The notes under the pieces: model-generated
What the model was told of the DNA's origin: nothing
The model's database searches: none
What the model saw: the letters and a program-made list of their open reading frames with translations, nothing else
Made by a program: the position numbers and the translations under genes
Part shown: positions 1 to 10,539 of the stretch, piece by piece
Numbering within the stretch: the stretch's first letter is position 1
Layout of the letters: every line of letters starts with the position of its first letter
Assembly (NCBI GenBank): GCA_029204225.1
Contig: CM055100.1
Span: 9,252,713-9,316,712 of the forward strand
DNA: 64,000 bases
From: Diphasiastrum complanatum
Lineage: Eukaryota > Streptophyta > Lycopodiopsida > Lycopodiales > Lycopodiaceae
Direction of reading: 5' to 3'

Positions 1-220
1 TTCAAACTGTAGGTTTCTGAGCAAATGTCTCTCCTGGGTGAATGATTGGGATATCTTCATATTGTGGTTGAAAGATCATAGGTCTGGGCCTATCGATTGT
101 AAATGGAGTTGTTGGAACAAATCTTGCATTTGCTGCTTCTGCTTAACATCATAAAATTGGTCTTCAAGGAAGACTGCATCTCAATTGACTGAGATCTAAC
201 ATGTTCATCATCAAGATGCG

Positions 221-895
221 TTATGCTTTATGTGATGTTGAATAGCCAATAAAAATATACTTACAGCTGACTGGGTCTAACCTTTTCCTCATATTAGATG
301 GTATTTGTGCATAGTAGAGACATCCAAATACACATAGGGGTTTAAGCCTTGGTTTGTAACCAAAGTAGGCTTCAAACGAAGTTTTAAGGTGAACTGCCCT
401 TGTGTTGGAATAATTTTGCAGATAGCAGGCTATAGATATTGCTTCAGCCCAAAATTTCTTGGGTAGCTGAGCATTAGATATCATGAATTGTGCAGCTTCC
501 AACAACGTTTAATTCTTTCTTTCAGCTACATCGTTCTGTTGCGGTGTGTAGCTAGCAATGAATTGATGGTACACACGACATGAAGATAGGTAGTCCACCA
601 TTTCATCACTCCCCTTGAATCAGACAGCAGATCTTCTGACCAGTTTGAGTCTCAGCAAACTGTTTAAATTCTCTGAAACAGTTGAATGCCTCAGACTTGT
701 TCTTTATGAATATAATTTTGGTGAATCTGGAGAGGTCATCAATAAAAGTGATGAAATATAAAGTGGGACATGCTCATAGGACCACACAATTTGAGTTGAA
801 TTTGTCTGCTCAACCTTTGTCATCTTATCCTTGAAATTCTTCTTTTTGGAATGCTGCTTATTAGAGTACAAGGCCATTGTCTTAAAATATCCCAT
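221..895 (-). pseudogene. Ty1/copia gag-integrase fragment
   Basis: Read on the minus strand, this stretch has short copia-like pieces in several frames. Around 895-700 lies a lysine-rich segment, then an integrase-core-like piece with the typical FIDDLSRFTK motif near 750-700. The end, 505-221, reads like the integrase C-terminal part (LPKKFWAEAISIA, then VFGCLYYAQIP and YIFIGYS), closely matching the pattern of plant copia polyproteins. Frameshifts and stops separate the pieces, and the integrase core is shortened, so it cannot be functional. It lies downstream of an RT/RNase H piece, which is the wrong order for one copia element (gag-PR-INT-RT-RH). It therefore probably belongs to a second, fused or nested copy. 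Confidence 0.8.
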
Positions 896-1443
896 GCTTC
901 TTTAGAAGTGTTACTATTTGATACATGAGCTAATAACACTCCAAGTGATGTCCTATGCTTCATGAACAAGTCTTTTCCCAATGCTTTGGTGAAGATATCA
1001 GCTACACATTCCCTTGAAGACACATGTTGAAGCTCCACCTCCTTTGCAATGACTTGCTCCCTCACAAAATGATATTGCACCTCAATATGCTTGCTCCTAG
1101 CATGAAAGACAATTTTCTGGGCTGATTGATTGTCACAAAAGATTATTGGGATCTCTGAAAAATCCAGCAAGTGAAGATCCTTGATCGTCCTCTTGATCCA
1201 TACCATCTCCTTTGTGCAATGTGTAAGAGCTTTGTACTCGACCTCACTAGATGACAATGAGATAGTGGCTTGTTTTTTCGACATCCATGATATAGCTCCA
1301 TCACCTATGAAAATACAATGAGCACTAATGGATTTCCTATCCATTACATCTCCAGCATAGTCCAAATCTGAGAATCCAAAAAGATTAGGTGATGATCTCT
1401 CATACAATATGCCAAAATCTCGAGTTCCAATGATGTACCTCAA
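820..1443 (-). pseudogene. Copia RNase H fused in frame to a gag fragment
   Basis: A 207-codon open frame. The first two thirds are the copia RNase H region: SDLDYAGDVMDRKS, ISWMSKKQATISLSSSEVEY, then KHIEVQYHFVREQV and VADIFTKALGKDLF. This is the normal end of a copia polyprotein. Near 935-915 the frame continues into SNTSKEAWDIL, which resembles the UBN2-type gag region near the start of a copia polyprotein. The reading frame therefore joins the tail of one element to the head of another. I infer a deletion or recombination junction between two copies; there is no LTR between them. Confidence 0.8.
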
Positions 1444-1446
1444 AAC

Positions 1447-2200
1447 TCACTTTCCTAGCTTCCAATGCTCCTCACTAGGATCTTGCATGAATTGACTCAA
1501 TCTTCCAACACAATAGCTTAAATCTGGTCTAGTAATGGTTAGATAGATGAGTGAACCAACTAGCTTCCTATAGAGAGTAATGTCCTCGAAGGATCTTTCA
1601 TTACCTCTTATAGTTAGCTTTACATGAGACTCCATAGGTGTATCACTAGCTTTTGCATCTACCATATGAAAACTTTCTAGAATAGAATTAGCATACTTCT
1701 CTTGACAAATGAAAGTAGTTTGAGAAGATCTAATGACTTCTATTTCCAAAATGTAATGCAAATTACCAAGATCATGCACCTCAAACTCCTTCTTATCCTC
1801 CACATCTTGATTGTCTCCACCACTCAAGATGATATCATCCACATAGATTAGCAAGATGATAACATCATTTCCAGCAAACCTATAATAAAGTGAATGATCA
1901 TACTCACTCATAACAAAGCCTTGAGAGAGTAAAAAATGTTAAGCTTAGCATACCAACTCCTTGGTGTTTGCTTAAGGCCATACAAGCTCTTTTGTAGTAG
2001 ACACTCATAATTTGGCTTTGTTGATGAAATGTAGCTCTCGGGCTGCTCCATGTACATTTCTCCTCAAGATCACCATTCAAGAATGCATTTGAAATGTCCA
2101 TTTGCCATAGATCCCATCCATAAAGTGTAGCAAGTGAAATGATGACTCGAATGCTTACCATCTTTGCCATGGGTGCAAAGGTCTCATCATAGTCACTGAA
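1447..2200 (-). pseudogene. Copia reverse transcriptase fragment
   Basis: Minus-strand reverse transcriptase of Ty1/copia type. The upstream piece (2170-1904) has the start of the RT core, with QMDISNAFLNGDLEE. The next piece (1911-1447) contains the catalytic YVDD box in LLIYVDDIILSGG, the PMESHVKL spacer and LVGSLIYLTITRPDLSYCVG, which leads into the RNase H frame at 1443. A frameshift separates the two RT pieces, so the gene is broken. Together with 820-1443 it forms the 3' half of one element whose LTRs I cannot locate. Confidence 0.85.
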
Positions 2201-2522
2201 CTAAAACCCCTTGAATAAGATCTTGGTTGTAATAGGCACGCATCCAAACGTGTGGCTGATATAGTAATCACCTTGTGACCTATTGAAAAGACCACGATAG
2301 ACTACCTCTTACTAGGTTAAGCACCCTCTCTCACCAATGCTCTGGAAAACCGGCAAAGTATAGAAATGGAATTAACAAGTTTTCTAAAAAATTGGTATCA
2401 TAAAATATTTGATGATATTTTATACAAGCATATAAAGCCTTTTAGGAGTAAAAGTCTTCAAAAAACTAAGTTCTATAAAATGCATGTTTTTTGAGGAAAC
2501 TGAGGTTTCCTTGAGCACTACT

Positions 2523-2719
2523 CTCTCACTTATCTAGGAGCCTTGGATGTAAGTGGAATACAATAAGCATTTACTACCTCTTGCTAGGTCTCACACTTAT
2601 CTAGGAGCCTTGAATTGGGATGCAATAAGCATTTTACTACCTCTTGCTAGGTCTCTCACTAATCTAGGAGCCTTGATGGAATTGGAATTTGGGATGCAAT
2701 AAGCATTTAAAGCAATTCT
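2523..2719. repeat. Tandem repeat, about 65 bp x 3
   Basis: Three imperfect head-to-tail copies of a unit of about 65 bp, each containing TATCTAGGAGCCTTG (or a close variant), CAATAAGCATTT and, in the first two, TACCTCTTGCTAGGT. Copies start near 2523, 2590 and 2654. The remaining sequence between 2200 and 3150 shows no gene. Confidence 0.75.
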
Positions 2720-3483
2720 CATGTAGAGTCAAGACCATTGATTAGATAGTACATAACATTTGTGAGGAGTGATATTGGATACATGGCATCATCCGGTTGG
2801 CTAGGAAGAGGCAGATTCTGAGCCATAACAGAGGTTCTAAAACGTTTTAAATCTCCACAGTAGATCTGCAACTGCTATGTCTAGTATTCGTCATCCAACG
2901 GTGAGCTAGCCACCCTCGCCACTCCAGCAGCTCGGAGTGCTAGAGGAGGTAGCTCACCTCAAATACCTAATCCATATTTCATTCCCAATTCAAACGAAAA
3001 TTTCTCTTAGGCAGGCAGGTCAAGGAAATAACTTTATAGGGATCACGATCCATAGCAGGGCCAGCAGAGGCTAGAGGCGACCTTTTAGAGTATTCCGGAA
3101 AGCTGGGAGGCCATGATGGGGCCACGCGTCCACAAGCTTAAAAAATGACCCGTTAACGCCAAAACAATGCTTCGATCACACCGCTTTCTCTCTCACTCTC
3201 TCTCTCAACTCTTCTCCTTCTATTATTTGTCGTTGCTTTTTCTCTGTTCTTCTTCTGCGTATTGCAATTTGCCATGTTCCTGCCTTTCTCCTTCTCTTCC
3301 CTCCATTTTCTGTCGGCGACTCCTTCTTGTCTCCATCCTTTATCCATATCCTGCCTCTTTCTTTCCTGCTGATCACCGCATCCCGAGGAACATGCAGCAC
3401 CGGCAGCAGCAGTAGCTGCAAAGGCTAGGGACTCGGGAGTGAAGGGGAGCAGACTACAGAGGGAGAGCTTTTGTGCGATAACT

Positions 3484-3576
3484 ATGGCGTCGCATTCTGA
3501 GGGTGTGTGTGTTACCTTGCCTGCCTTTAATCTGCAGGAAGTGTTTGAGGAGGCCGGCCTAAGGAGCGAGGTTTAA
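3484..3576 (+). other. Possible upstream ORF in 5' leader of C2/LysM gene
   Basis: A 30-codon frame starting ATGGCGTCGCATTC and ending in TAA, 69 bp before the probable start codon of the C2/LysM gene. It lies in a CT-rich stretch that looks like a plant 5' leader. If transcribed with the gene it would be an upstream ORF that could lower translation of the main frame. It could instead be an alternative first coding exon, but its frame is closed by a stop. Transcription start is not known. Confidence 0.35.
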
Positions 3577-3645
3577 TGTCTGCCTTGTCTTGCTGGAGTT
3601 CAAGTGCTCTAGTTTTTCTCAGTCAAAGGGAGCTGTACTGAGAAA

Positions 3646-5412
3646 ATGCCAGGTTGCGTCAAAGTTTCAGGTGAGAGGGATAGACAAGCAGAGGCGAGAG
3701 TCTTATTTGTGTGTTCTTTAAGGAGTATAGTTCTTTGTTAAAAACAAATTTCTTATCGCCCTTGCTACAAATGGTTCTCACCTCTATCACTTCCGTAGAC
3801 CTCAACTCAAACAAGAAAACTAAGAAATTGTAAGTGATGAGCTTCCGTAAGCCAGGAGTGATGAACTACCCTTTATGACAATGAAGACAATCAAATCAAT
3901 CTTTCGTGCAATTAAAAGAGAGCTCCTTACATGGGAAAAGCACTAAACATATTTTAGCTGAAGAACTAGTGCAAGTAAATTTCTGACAACGGAGCATGCC
4001 AGCCTTTGGTGAGTTCTGTTTTTCAGGAAATGTATCTTCTGAACTACGCAAAACATTCACTTGATAGTCATCATGTACAGAAAACCTTGAAAGGATCTCA
4101 TACTAGACCGTCTTATTGAGGGTTCTTTCTGAATTTGAGCGTATAAATCTTTCTATGACAATGCATTTGTGTTTAATGCAGTTCTGGAAGCGGAAAATTT
4201 GCCACCCACCGTAACAGGTGAGTCATATTGGCACTGCTTCTCTCACGCTGTGGATTTATGCAAGGATTTTGTTCTAGGGGGATTTATAATTATCTGGACG
4301 GGGTGAATATACTTAACAGTGGGAATGTAGATATCTCCTTAAGTTTATTTCTTGTCGATGCTATTAGTTCATTTGGAGAACCTTTGTCATTTTTTTATAA
4401 ATATGTATGTGAACTTCAGTGTGGACGTGTTTAAATCATGTGGCTATAGAGCTGTCGCACTTTGTCCATGCCACGCATGTCGCGTTGGTGAACTGAAACT
4501 TTGTGAGTAGATGCAGTGTTGTATTGTCTTGCCATCCAGTAGGCCCTCTGATCAAGAATATTTGTATGTGCATGTTTGGCCAACTCTATTGTACATGAAA
4601 GCAGAAGGCAAAGCAGTTTCTGTAAGAGGTGGGTATTATCAGCTGGCAGATATATGAAGACCTTTCGATACTTCTTTTTTTTGGGTGCACCGAGGATTTT
4701 TTATACAGATTTCTTTAAATGCTGCAAAATTTTGTCTGGAAGAAAAATAAAATCTCACAACGCATTAACTGTCAGGAATATAAATTTATATTTGATGAGT
4801 AGATAGTTGCAAACATCTAGATATGACTCAAGATTGACCGACTGGCTGACTGATTTATCTTTGCCAGTTTCTGTTGGGAAAAGGGAATTTGACACTCCCA
4901 CCAAAAATGCACAGGGTGGAAGGACTTCACCTTGGAACTTTGAGTTTTCTTAGTAAGAAGCTTCTTTGTCAACTATCTCACACCGCACCAACGATCTTTT
5001 GATTGGCTACTTGCAAATAAGCTAGATTGACATTAATACTTTCTGTTGACTTGTGAAGATGTTACTGTTCTAACTTTACTTCTTCTTCTTAATGGCACAA
5101 CGGCAGTCCTGTGTTTAATCTGCGAGATAACTTGGTGATATCAGTTCTGGGCAACACAGAAGAGATCATTACTAGAAGTGGTCAGTCAAACCATTTTCAT
5201 CTCCAAAGATTTCAAAATGTTGACTGTTTAGAAGTATACTCACCTTGCAAGCTCCTAGTGACTAGGGTTATGATGATGCAGAAATTCAGACAGCCTCAAT
5301 AATAGAGAGAGGTTATTGGGATGCATATTTTAGCTTTAAAGAGGGTGGAAAGATCCACTTGAAGCTTGGATTTGTACTTACAGATGAAGAAAGAAGAAAA
5401 GTTGAACAAATG
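3646..5412 (+). CDS. Exons 1-5: C2-like domain
   Basis: Five small exons join in phase (25, 36, 85, 74 and 131 nt) to give 117 residues. The order of motifs is that of a C2 fold: CVKVSVLEAENLP as first strand and loop, VSVGKREFDTPTK, then SPWNFEFSYPVFN, LVISVLGNTEE and GYWDAYFSFKEGGKIHLKLG. The acidic residues usually needed for calcium binding in the first and third loops are not evident, so this is more likely a calcium-independent C2 domain. Start codon choice: the ATG at 3646 directly precedes the first C2 strand and splices cleanly at CAG/GTGAG. Confidence 0.75.
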
Positions 5413-8400
5413 GTAAGGGTGCCCTTGGATCCTCTGGCTTTTGATGACTGTTGTCCACTCTGTTGTAATCTTCTAGTTTTGATCTGCTGCTTATAATTTG
5501 TAAAACCTTTGGCCAAATTTTTGGGATCCAGTGGGTTTAAGCTATGTGAATGTGTGACCGTAAGAATGCAATTGATTATAGATCAAATTACCTCAGCTTA
5601 TGCACTGCTAAGAGTGTATTAAAAACCGCATTGCGCCAATGGTTACAGAGAGCTGCGACAATGAAAAGAAAGAAGCACGAAGATGTAGTGGTAAGAAAAA
5701 GTGATCAGATTCTATGGCCTGCTGCTAAAAGAGGTACTAAATCCTTTGTGTCTGGTGTAACCATCACCGAAATCCCTTCTGAATCTTCTGAATCTGAAAA
5801 GGGAAGTGGATATACGGGGGACCATTCTGGGGCTGTATCCTCTGTGGTCATTGCAGAAGACAATCTTTTCAGACCAACCAAGGATCAGAGTGATCCTAAA
5901 GCAGATGCTGCTTTTGCAACCGTTAACTTTCCAATTGAGCCACAGGAGGAGTTTGAGTCACAAACTTGTAAACAGACACAAAACTTCTGGCACAACTACT
6001 CTCTTGCCTCCTCTTTCAACTGAAACCTTTCATATGGGAAGTACTGGGCACAGCCATTCACAACAGGATTTTATGAGCGAGGATCATGCTTGCCACCAAC
6101 CATTTTCTGCAGGTCTAAAATTGTCTTTATAGGAGTAACAGGATTTACTATATAGTTGGTAAACAATTTGTAGCCATGGTAATTGGTTGTAAGTATTTTA
6201 ATGATCAAGTGTCAGTCTTTCTTCCTTTTCTTATATTGCAGAATTTAGCAAAGGCGCCTTGTATTCATCACACAATAATCTACAAGTTAAAACACAGCAG
6301 GCCAGTCAAACCTGTGATTCAGCAAGTTTGGCACACTCGTCAAATTCCTCAGAGGCTGATGTGGATATGGAGTCCTCTTTGCTACTACCTGAGGTCTCAG
6401 CTCTTATGACAGATCTGGCTTCTTCATTATCTTCCTTGCAGGGGACAGTCGAAATAAAAGATAATGATCATAGTGATTGCCACTTTTCCATACTCGACTC
6501 AACCTCTGTGTTGGCTTTAGATCATGCTGTCCTCAGTTGCTGCACTTGCACAGAAACTATGCCCCACAGTAGCTGTGCTGTCCTTGTCTCAAATGGTCCT
6601 ACCTCTTGTGTTGAAGATATGGAGATTGCATTTGAAGCTACATCTTCTGCTGACTTGCCATCAGTTATCTGGCCGCCTAGATCAAGTGCAAAAATAGCCC
6701 AACGGAATAGTAGCCAGCCAATAACTGATGAGGCAAGCCAGACATCGTCTGACTGTAGCCTCAAAGTGATATCCTTGAAAACGACACCCTCGTCAACCAT
6801 TGAGTTGAATGAGACAGTTCACATGGGAGATAAGAATGTAGGACGAAGTACAACTGCAGCTGAAGTGGTGATGAAAGCTCATATGGTTCCAGGAGGTACT
6901 ATCCCTAGCTTGGCAGATAAAGAGAAGTCTTCCTCACCTGGTGGCTCGCGTTTGTTGGAAGGTCGAGGCATTGAGCAAATACGAGCCGGAACTGTTAAGG
7001 CAAGAATACTTGCTTTTGAGGCCAACGTGCAGCAGGTATATCAGATGAACAGATTCATGGTGACAAAAATTATTTGACTTTTTTCCTTGTAACATGTTGC
7101 AAACTCTAGTTGACTTATTTTCTTCCCAAAAATCTTTGGACATTTAGCTCTCAATGAAACATGTTGTGCAGGAAGTGCACCAAGTCAAGCTTTGTAGCAA
7201 TAGAACGCGGGCTGAAGAGTCAGGACTCGCAAGAATGAAAGATCCAGCTTCCACGGTGGAACAAATCAAAACCTTAGATGAAGCACCGGTTTTTCTATCA
7301 GCTGAGAAAAAATTTGGCTTGTTGGATAAGGTGCAGCAATGGGAGAATTTACAAGCCCGAGCACATAGAGTTTCATGGGAGAGGCAAAAGCTGGAGGAAA
7401 GACCTTTTAAAATTCAAGAAAAAGAGAGTATGGTTCCAGAGAAGAACATTCATGCTATGGAGCCTCAATACAATGAAGATTCAGAAGCTGGAGCATGGAA
7501 GTCAGTGGTGTCCGAAGGTTTGAGAGATTCCAGTACAGTGGCTGAGGAAGGCAGGGAAGTGAACAAAGATCAAAGATCAAATTTACTTACAAAGAAAAAC
7601 AAAGCAAGGCAGTTTACATCAAAGCAGGGTGAAAACATGGCACCATTCACAAGAGAAAATGGCCCCTTTGAGATTAGTTTACCTCCAGAAATGGAGGACA
7701 GAGGGATGGTGCCCTCAAATTTCACAGCTGAAGTCCCCATAAAAGTCAGTCAGCTAAAATTCACATCCGAAAGTGAGGATTCATCAAGAACATCAGAAGG
7801 TGAGATCGATTTGTCACCGTGTGCCTCAGTATTGCAAGCTAGAAAATCCTTGCTATCTGCCTGTGGAAGACCATCTCAAACTTTTGAACATGGACTGGTA
7901 AAAGGAGCTAGGAGGATAGTAGCAGGTGAGAACAAGCAGATGGGATCAGAAATTAGTCCTGGCCGGGAATCATTTAAGTCCCAGAGAGGTGTGGCCTTTG
8001 GAAAAGATCGACAATTCATACCTACATTGGAGCCCCAACAAGTAACACTGGCTAAAAGCTACCAACAGGTGAGTGTTATTACCTTATGACACATCCATTC
8101 AGCTTGTCTAGACAATCTTGCTCAGCTATTTTGAGATGTGAATAGAGCAGCCTTGTAAGCTTGGTTTCTATATCCTGTTATTATAGTCAGAGCTCCTTAC
8201 CAGAAATGGAGCCAGGAATATGCATGCATGGGATTCTTCAAGGCCTGAAACTTCATCTGGGTTGAGAATATCTGAGGGTTCTAAACAGCCCAAAAGCTCA
8301 GAAGGCATTGCTTGCAGAATGAAACAGGTATGTTTCAAACTATGAAAAAGTTTGGTGTTCCTATGTCATGCTCAAATGTTCATGTGATTGGATTGACCCC

Positions 8401-10539
8401 GTGTGCCTTCTTTTTATGGAAGCTCATCGTAATGAGTGCAGCAATATACAAAGGGGTCCTGAATGAAGTAGGATGTTCCATGCGTGTAGTTTGTAGTTAC
8501 TAACGAGGGTAGGATAGAAGAGACACAAACACCAATCTGCACAATGAAACAGGCATATTTTAAATAGCAAAAAAATTTGGTGTTCCGACGTCATATTCAA
8601 ATGTTCATGTGACTGGATTGACCCATTGTTGCATTTTTTGTGGAAGTTAACTGTAATGTAGGATAGAAGACACACAAACGCTAACTGTAGCTTAATACTA
8701 AAAGGTGGAAACCTGGCAACCATCTTGTATCACGATGAAATAGAAAGAGTGGTGATCGGTCAATAAAGAGATGCTTTGTAATGTCAATAATATTTTTTAT
8801 GGTTTTATGGGCAGGTGATAAGTGGGGCAGTGTTGCTAGCTGGAGTAGTCATTTTGGGTAATGATGCAATTCAAAGGTGGGTCTTTTGTAGATTGTTGAA
8901 GCTTGTATATTTTATATGTAGCGTAGCATTATGTAATGTTGCTGTAACAGCTCTTTGATAGCTACCATTCATAAGACTAAGCTGATTGCTATCATGTTTT
9001 TGGGACGTACTTTTAAATTTTGGTAAATATTGTTCTGCTTATTGGATGCAGGGATCTTGCTTCTGAGAAGGAAAGGTATGAAAGTATCCTCATCATGTAC
9101 TTACATTCACATAGATTTTTTTGGGGGACAATAATTCTCTTGTTTTGGTTGCAATGATCCGCGTAATGATGTGCTTAAATCCATGTCAGGTATTATGTCG
9201 TGAAAGAAGGAGATACATTGTGCAGTATTGTTCCTGGACAGTGGAATAACCCTAATTCACTATTTTATCAACTCAACCCTGAAGTAAGTTATTATGTTAG
9301 GAAGAACCCTTTTTCCTCCCACTGATCCTAGATCCTGACCCCTTAACAATTTTTTGATGTGTTTCAAGTTATCCTTTCTTTTCTGTTGATCTTAATACCA
9401 AGTAATTTTGAGTCATAAATAAGCGTCTTAGAAGTGAAGTTTTTATGTAGATTTATCATATTATAATGCTTGAAACTACACTATAGTTGTCGGAATGCGT
9501 GTCTCCCTCAACTCTACTTCAGTAAGGAAATGCACCAGGGAAGGATTTATGTCATTTCGTTAAAGGCTCATTGAAAACATTTTTTAAGAGTCTTGTGGAC
9601 TGTATCTCAACATAATTTCTCTCCCTTACAGTGTAAATCACTTCCTCTCTCAAGTTCTCCCTCACACGTCAAATTGTAAATACTTGTGCTAGTTTGATTT
9701 TGTGATGACCTGGGGTTTCTCATAGCCTGATTCTCAATCATTGTAACTGAAAATTTTCTTGCTAAATTTAATAGTTCTATATGCAAAGTTTTTCTATTTT
9801 CCTCGAGTTATTTCCAGTTGAAATTTAAGCCCTTTATCATAGAATCTCTTTCTAGAAAATGTTTCCCCCAGGCATTGTTCTGTATGTATGGAACAAAACT
9901 CCTTCTGTACATGAAAAAGCATCTAATTTTCTAAGGTGAGATAATATAAGCAACATTCCATTCAAAATGTGTTATGCCGATAGTAGATTGTTTCCATGAT
10001 TCTTCGTTATCTCAATTATATTCGCTTAGATAATTGATGTTTTGTTTTGAGTAATATGAATGTTTCTTTGATCTGATAAGTGAAATTTTCCGGGGCAAGA
10101 TTGGATGATGCACTAGTTAAACATTTGTTGATGAAGTTTGTGTAATCTTCAGATCATTCCAGTTTAAGTTTTGCAAGTGTATTGCATAATCGTGTGAACT
10201 TCGATCTTTATTAATTCACTAGGCTACTGGACCTCGGTGTAAAGAGCTGATATTGGGGATTTTGATTTGTATTGTGGTAATATGCAGACATTAGCAAGCC
10301 ATAGGACAGGCAGTACCAATTCTTTTTTGCGCTCAAATTAGCTACTAGCTTTTGAAATGAGAGTATCTTTTTTGGTTAAATTCATCAGTACTCTCTACTA
10401 TGTTATTTTATATTAGGAAGACCGGAAAGCTGATAAAGTCAGTGTCTATGATGGCAGATCTTTGACAGAAACCTTATCTATCCTGGGCAACGCTTCAGGC
10501 TGTACTAAGACCATACTGGCAACTGAAATTATTTGTTAA
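3646..10539 (+). CDS. C2-domain / LysM-domain protein, 13 exons
   Basis: A multi-exon plant gene. The exons I can read are 3646-3670, 4182-4217, 4868-4952, 5107-5180, 5282-5412, 5649-6112, 6242-7035, 7172-8068, 8187-8327, 8815-8876, 9052-9075, 9190-9283 and 10417-10539. All have GT-AG borders and matching phases, except that exon 6 needs a one-base frame correction. The product would be about 980 residues: a C2-like beta-sandwich (1-117), a polar, Ser/Thr/Glu-rich linker of about 765 residues, a hydrophobic segment (VISGAVLLAGVVILG, about 883-897) and a LysM domain from about 911. C2 domains usually bind membranes and LysM domains bind GlcNAc-type polymers. Here LysM follows the single hydrophobic segment, which suggests a tail-anchored or single-pass protein, but topology is an inference. 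I do not recognise a named gene. The frameshift means it may be a recent pseudogene or contain a sequence error. Confidence 0.75.
5649..6112 (+). CDS. Exon 6 with apparent +1 frameshift
   Basis: The exon begins in phase with exon 5 (residues RAATMKRKKHED, basic, following the EERRKVEQM helix). It reads openly until a TGA just after SLASSFN at 6021. The next exon needs the frame that reads LPPLSTETFHMGSTG, one base displaced. That frame leads exactly into the donor at 6112/6113 and the acceptor at 6241/6242. One extra base somewhere between about 5806 and 6021 explains this; the AAAA run near 5980 is a candidate. I found no GT-AG pair of realistic length that would restore the frame. Confidence 0.6.
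6242..8327 (+). CDS. Exons 7-9: long low-complexity linker
   Basis: Three exons (6242-7035, 7172-8068 and 8187-8327) keep one open frame of about 610 codons across two short introns. The sequence is hydrophilic and rich in Ser, Thr, Glu and Lys. A Glu/Lys/Gln-rich stretch (KFGLLDKVQQWENLQARAH) may be helical. No enzyme motif is visible. The splice borders are canonical and phase 0, which supports real coding despite the lack of recognisable domains. Confidence 0.7.
8312..8690. repeat. Duplicated exon-end/donor segment in intron 9
   Basis: The end of exon 9 and the start of intron 9 (about 8318-8440) recur at about 8543-8665 with many substitutions; shared blocks include AATGAAACAGG and CAAATGTTCATGTGA. 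In the second copy the donor reads AACAG/GCATAT instead of AACAG/GTATGT, so it is probably inactive or a weak GC donor. A shorter block (GGATAGAAGA..CACAAAC) is also repeated near 8512 and 8660. Confidence 0.7.
8815..10539 (+). CDS. Exons 10-13: hydrophobic segment and LysM domain
   Basis: Exon 10 (8815-8876) encodes the hydrophobic stretch VISGAVLLAGVVILG. Exon 11 (9052-9075) is only 24 nt and joins codons on both sides. Exon 12 (9190-9283) encodes YYVVKEGDTLCSI, the hallmark YxVxxGDTLxxI start of LysM, then NNPNSLFYQLNPE. Exon 13 (10417-10539) finishes the domain and ends with TILATEIIC and a TAA stop. The LysM is C-terminal, with only about 40 residues in the last exon. The 1.1 kb intron 12 has no recognisable insert. 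Confidence 0.75.

Noticed and set aside
3167-3421. Frames of 81-82 codons on both strands before the C2/LysM gene
   Set aside because: The sequence is a CT-rich 5' leader; no domain, and the C2 fold begins cleanly at 3646.
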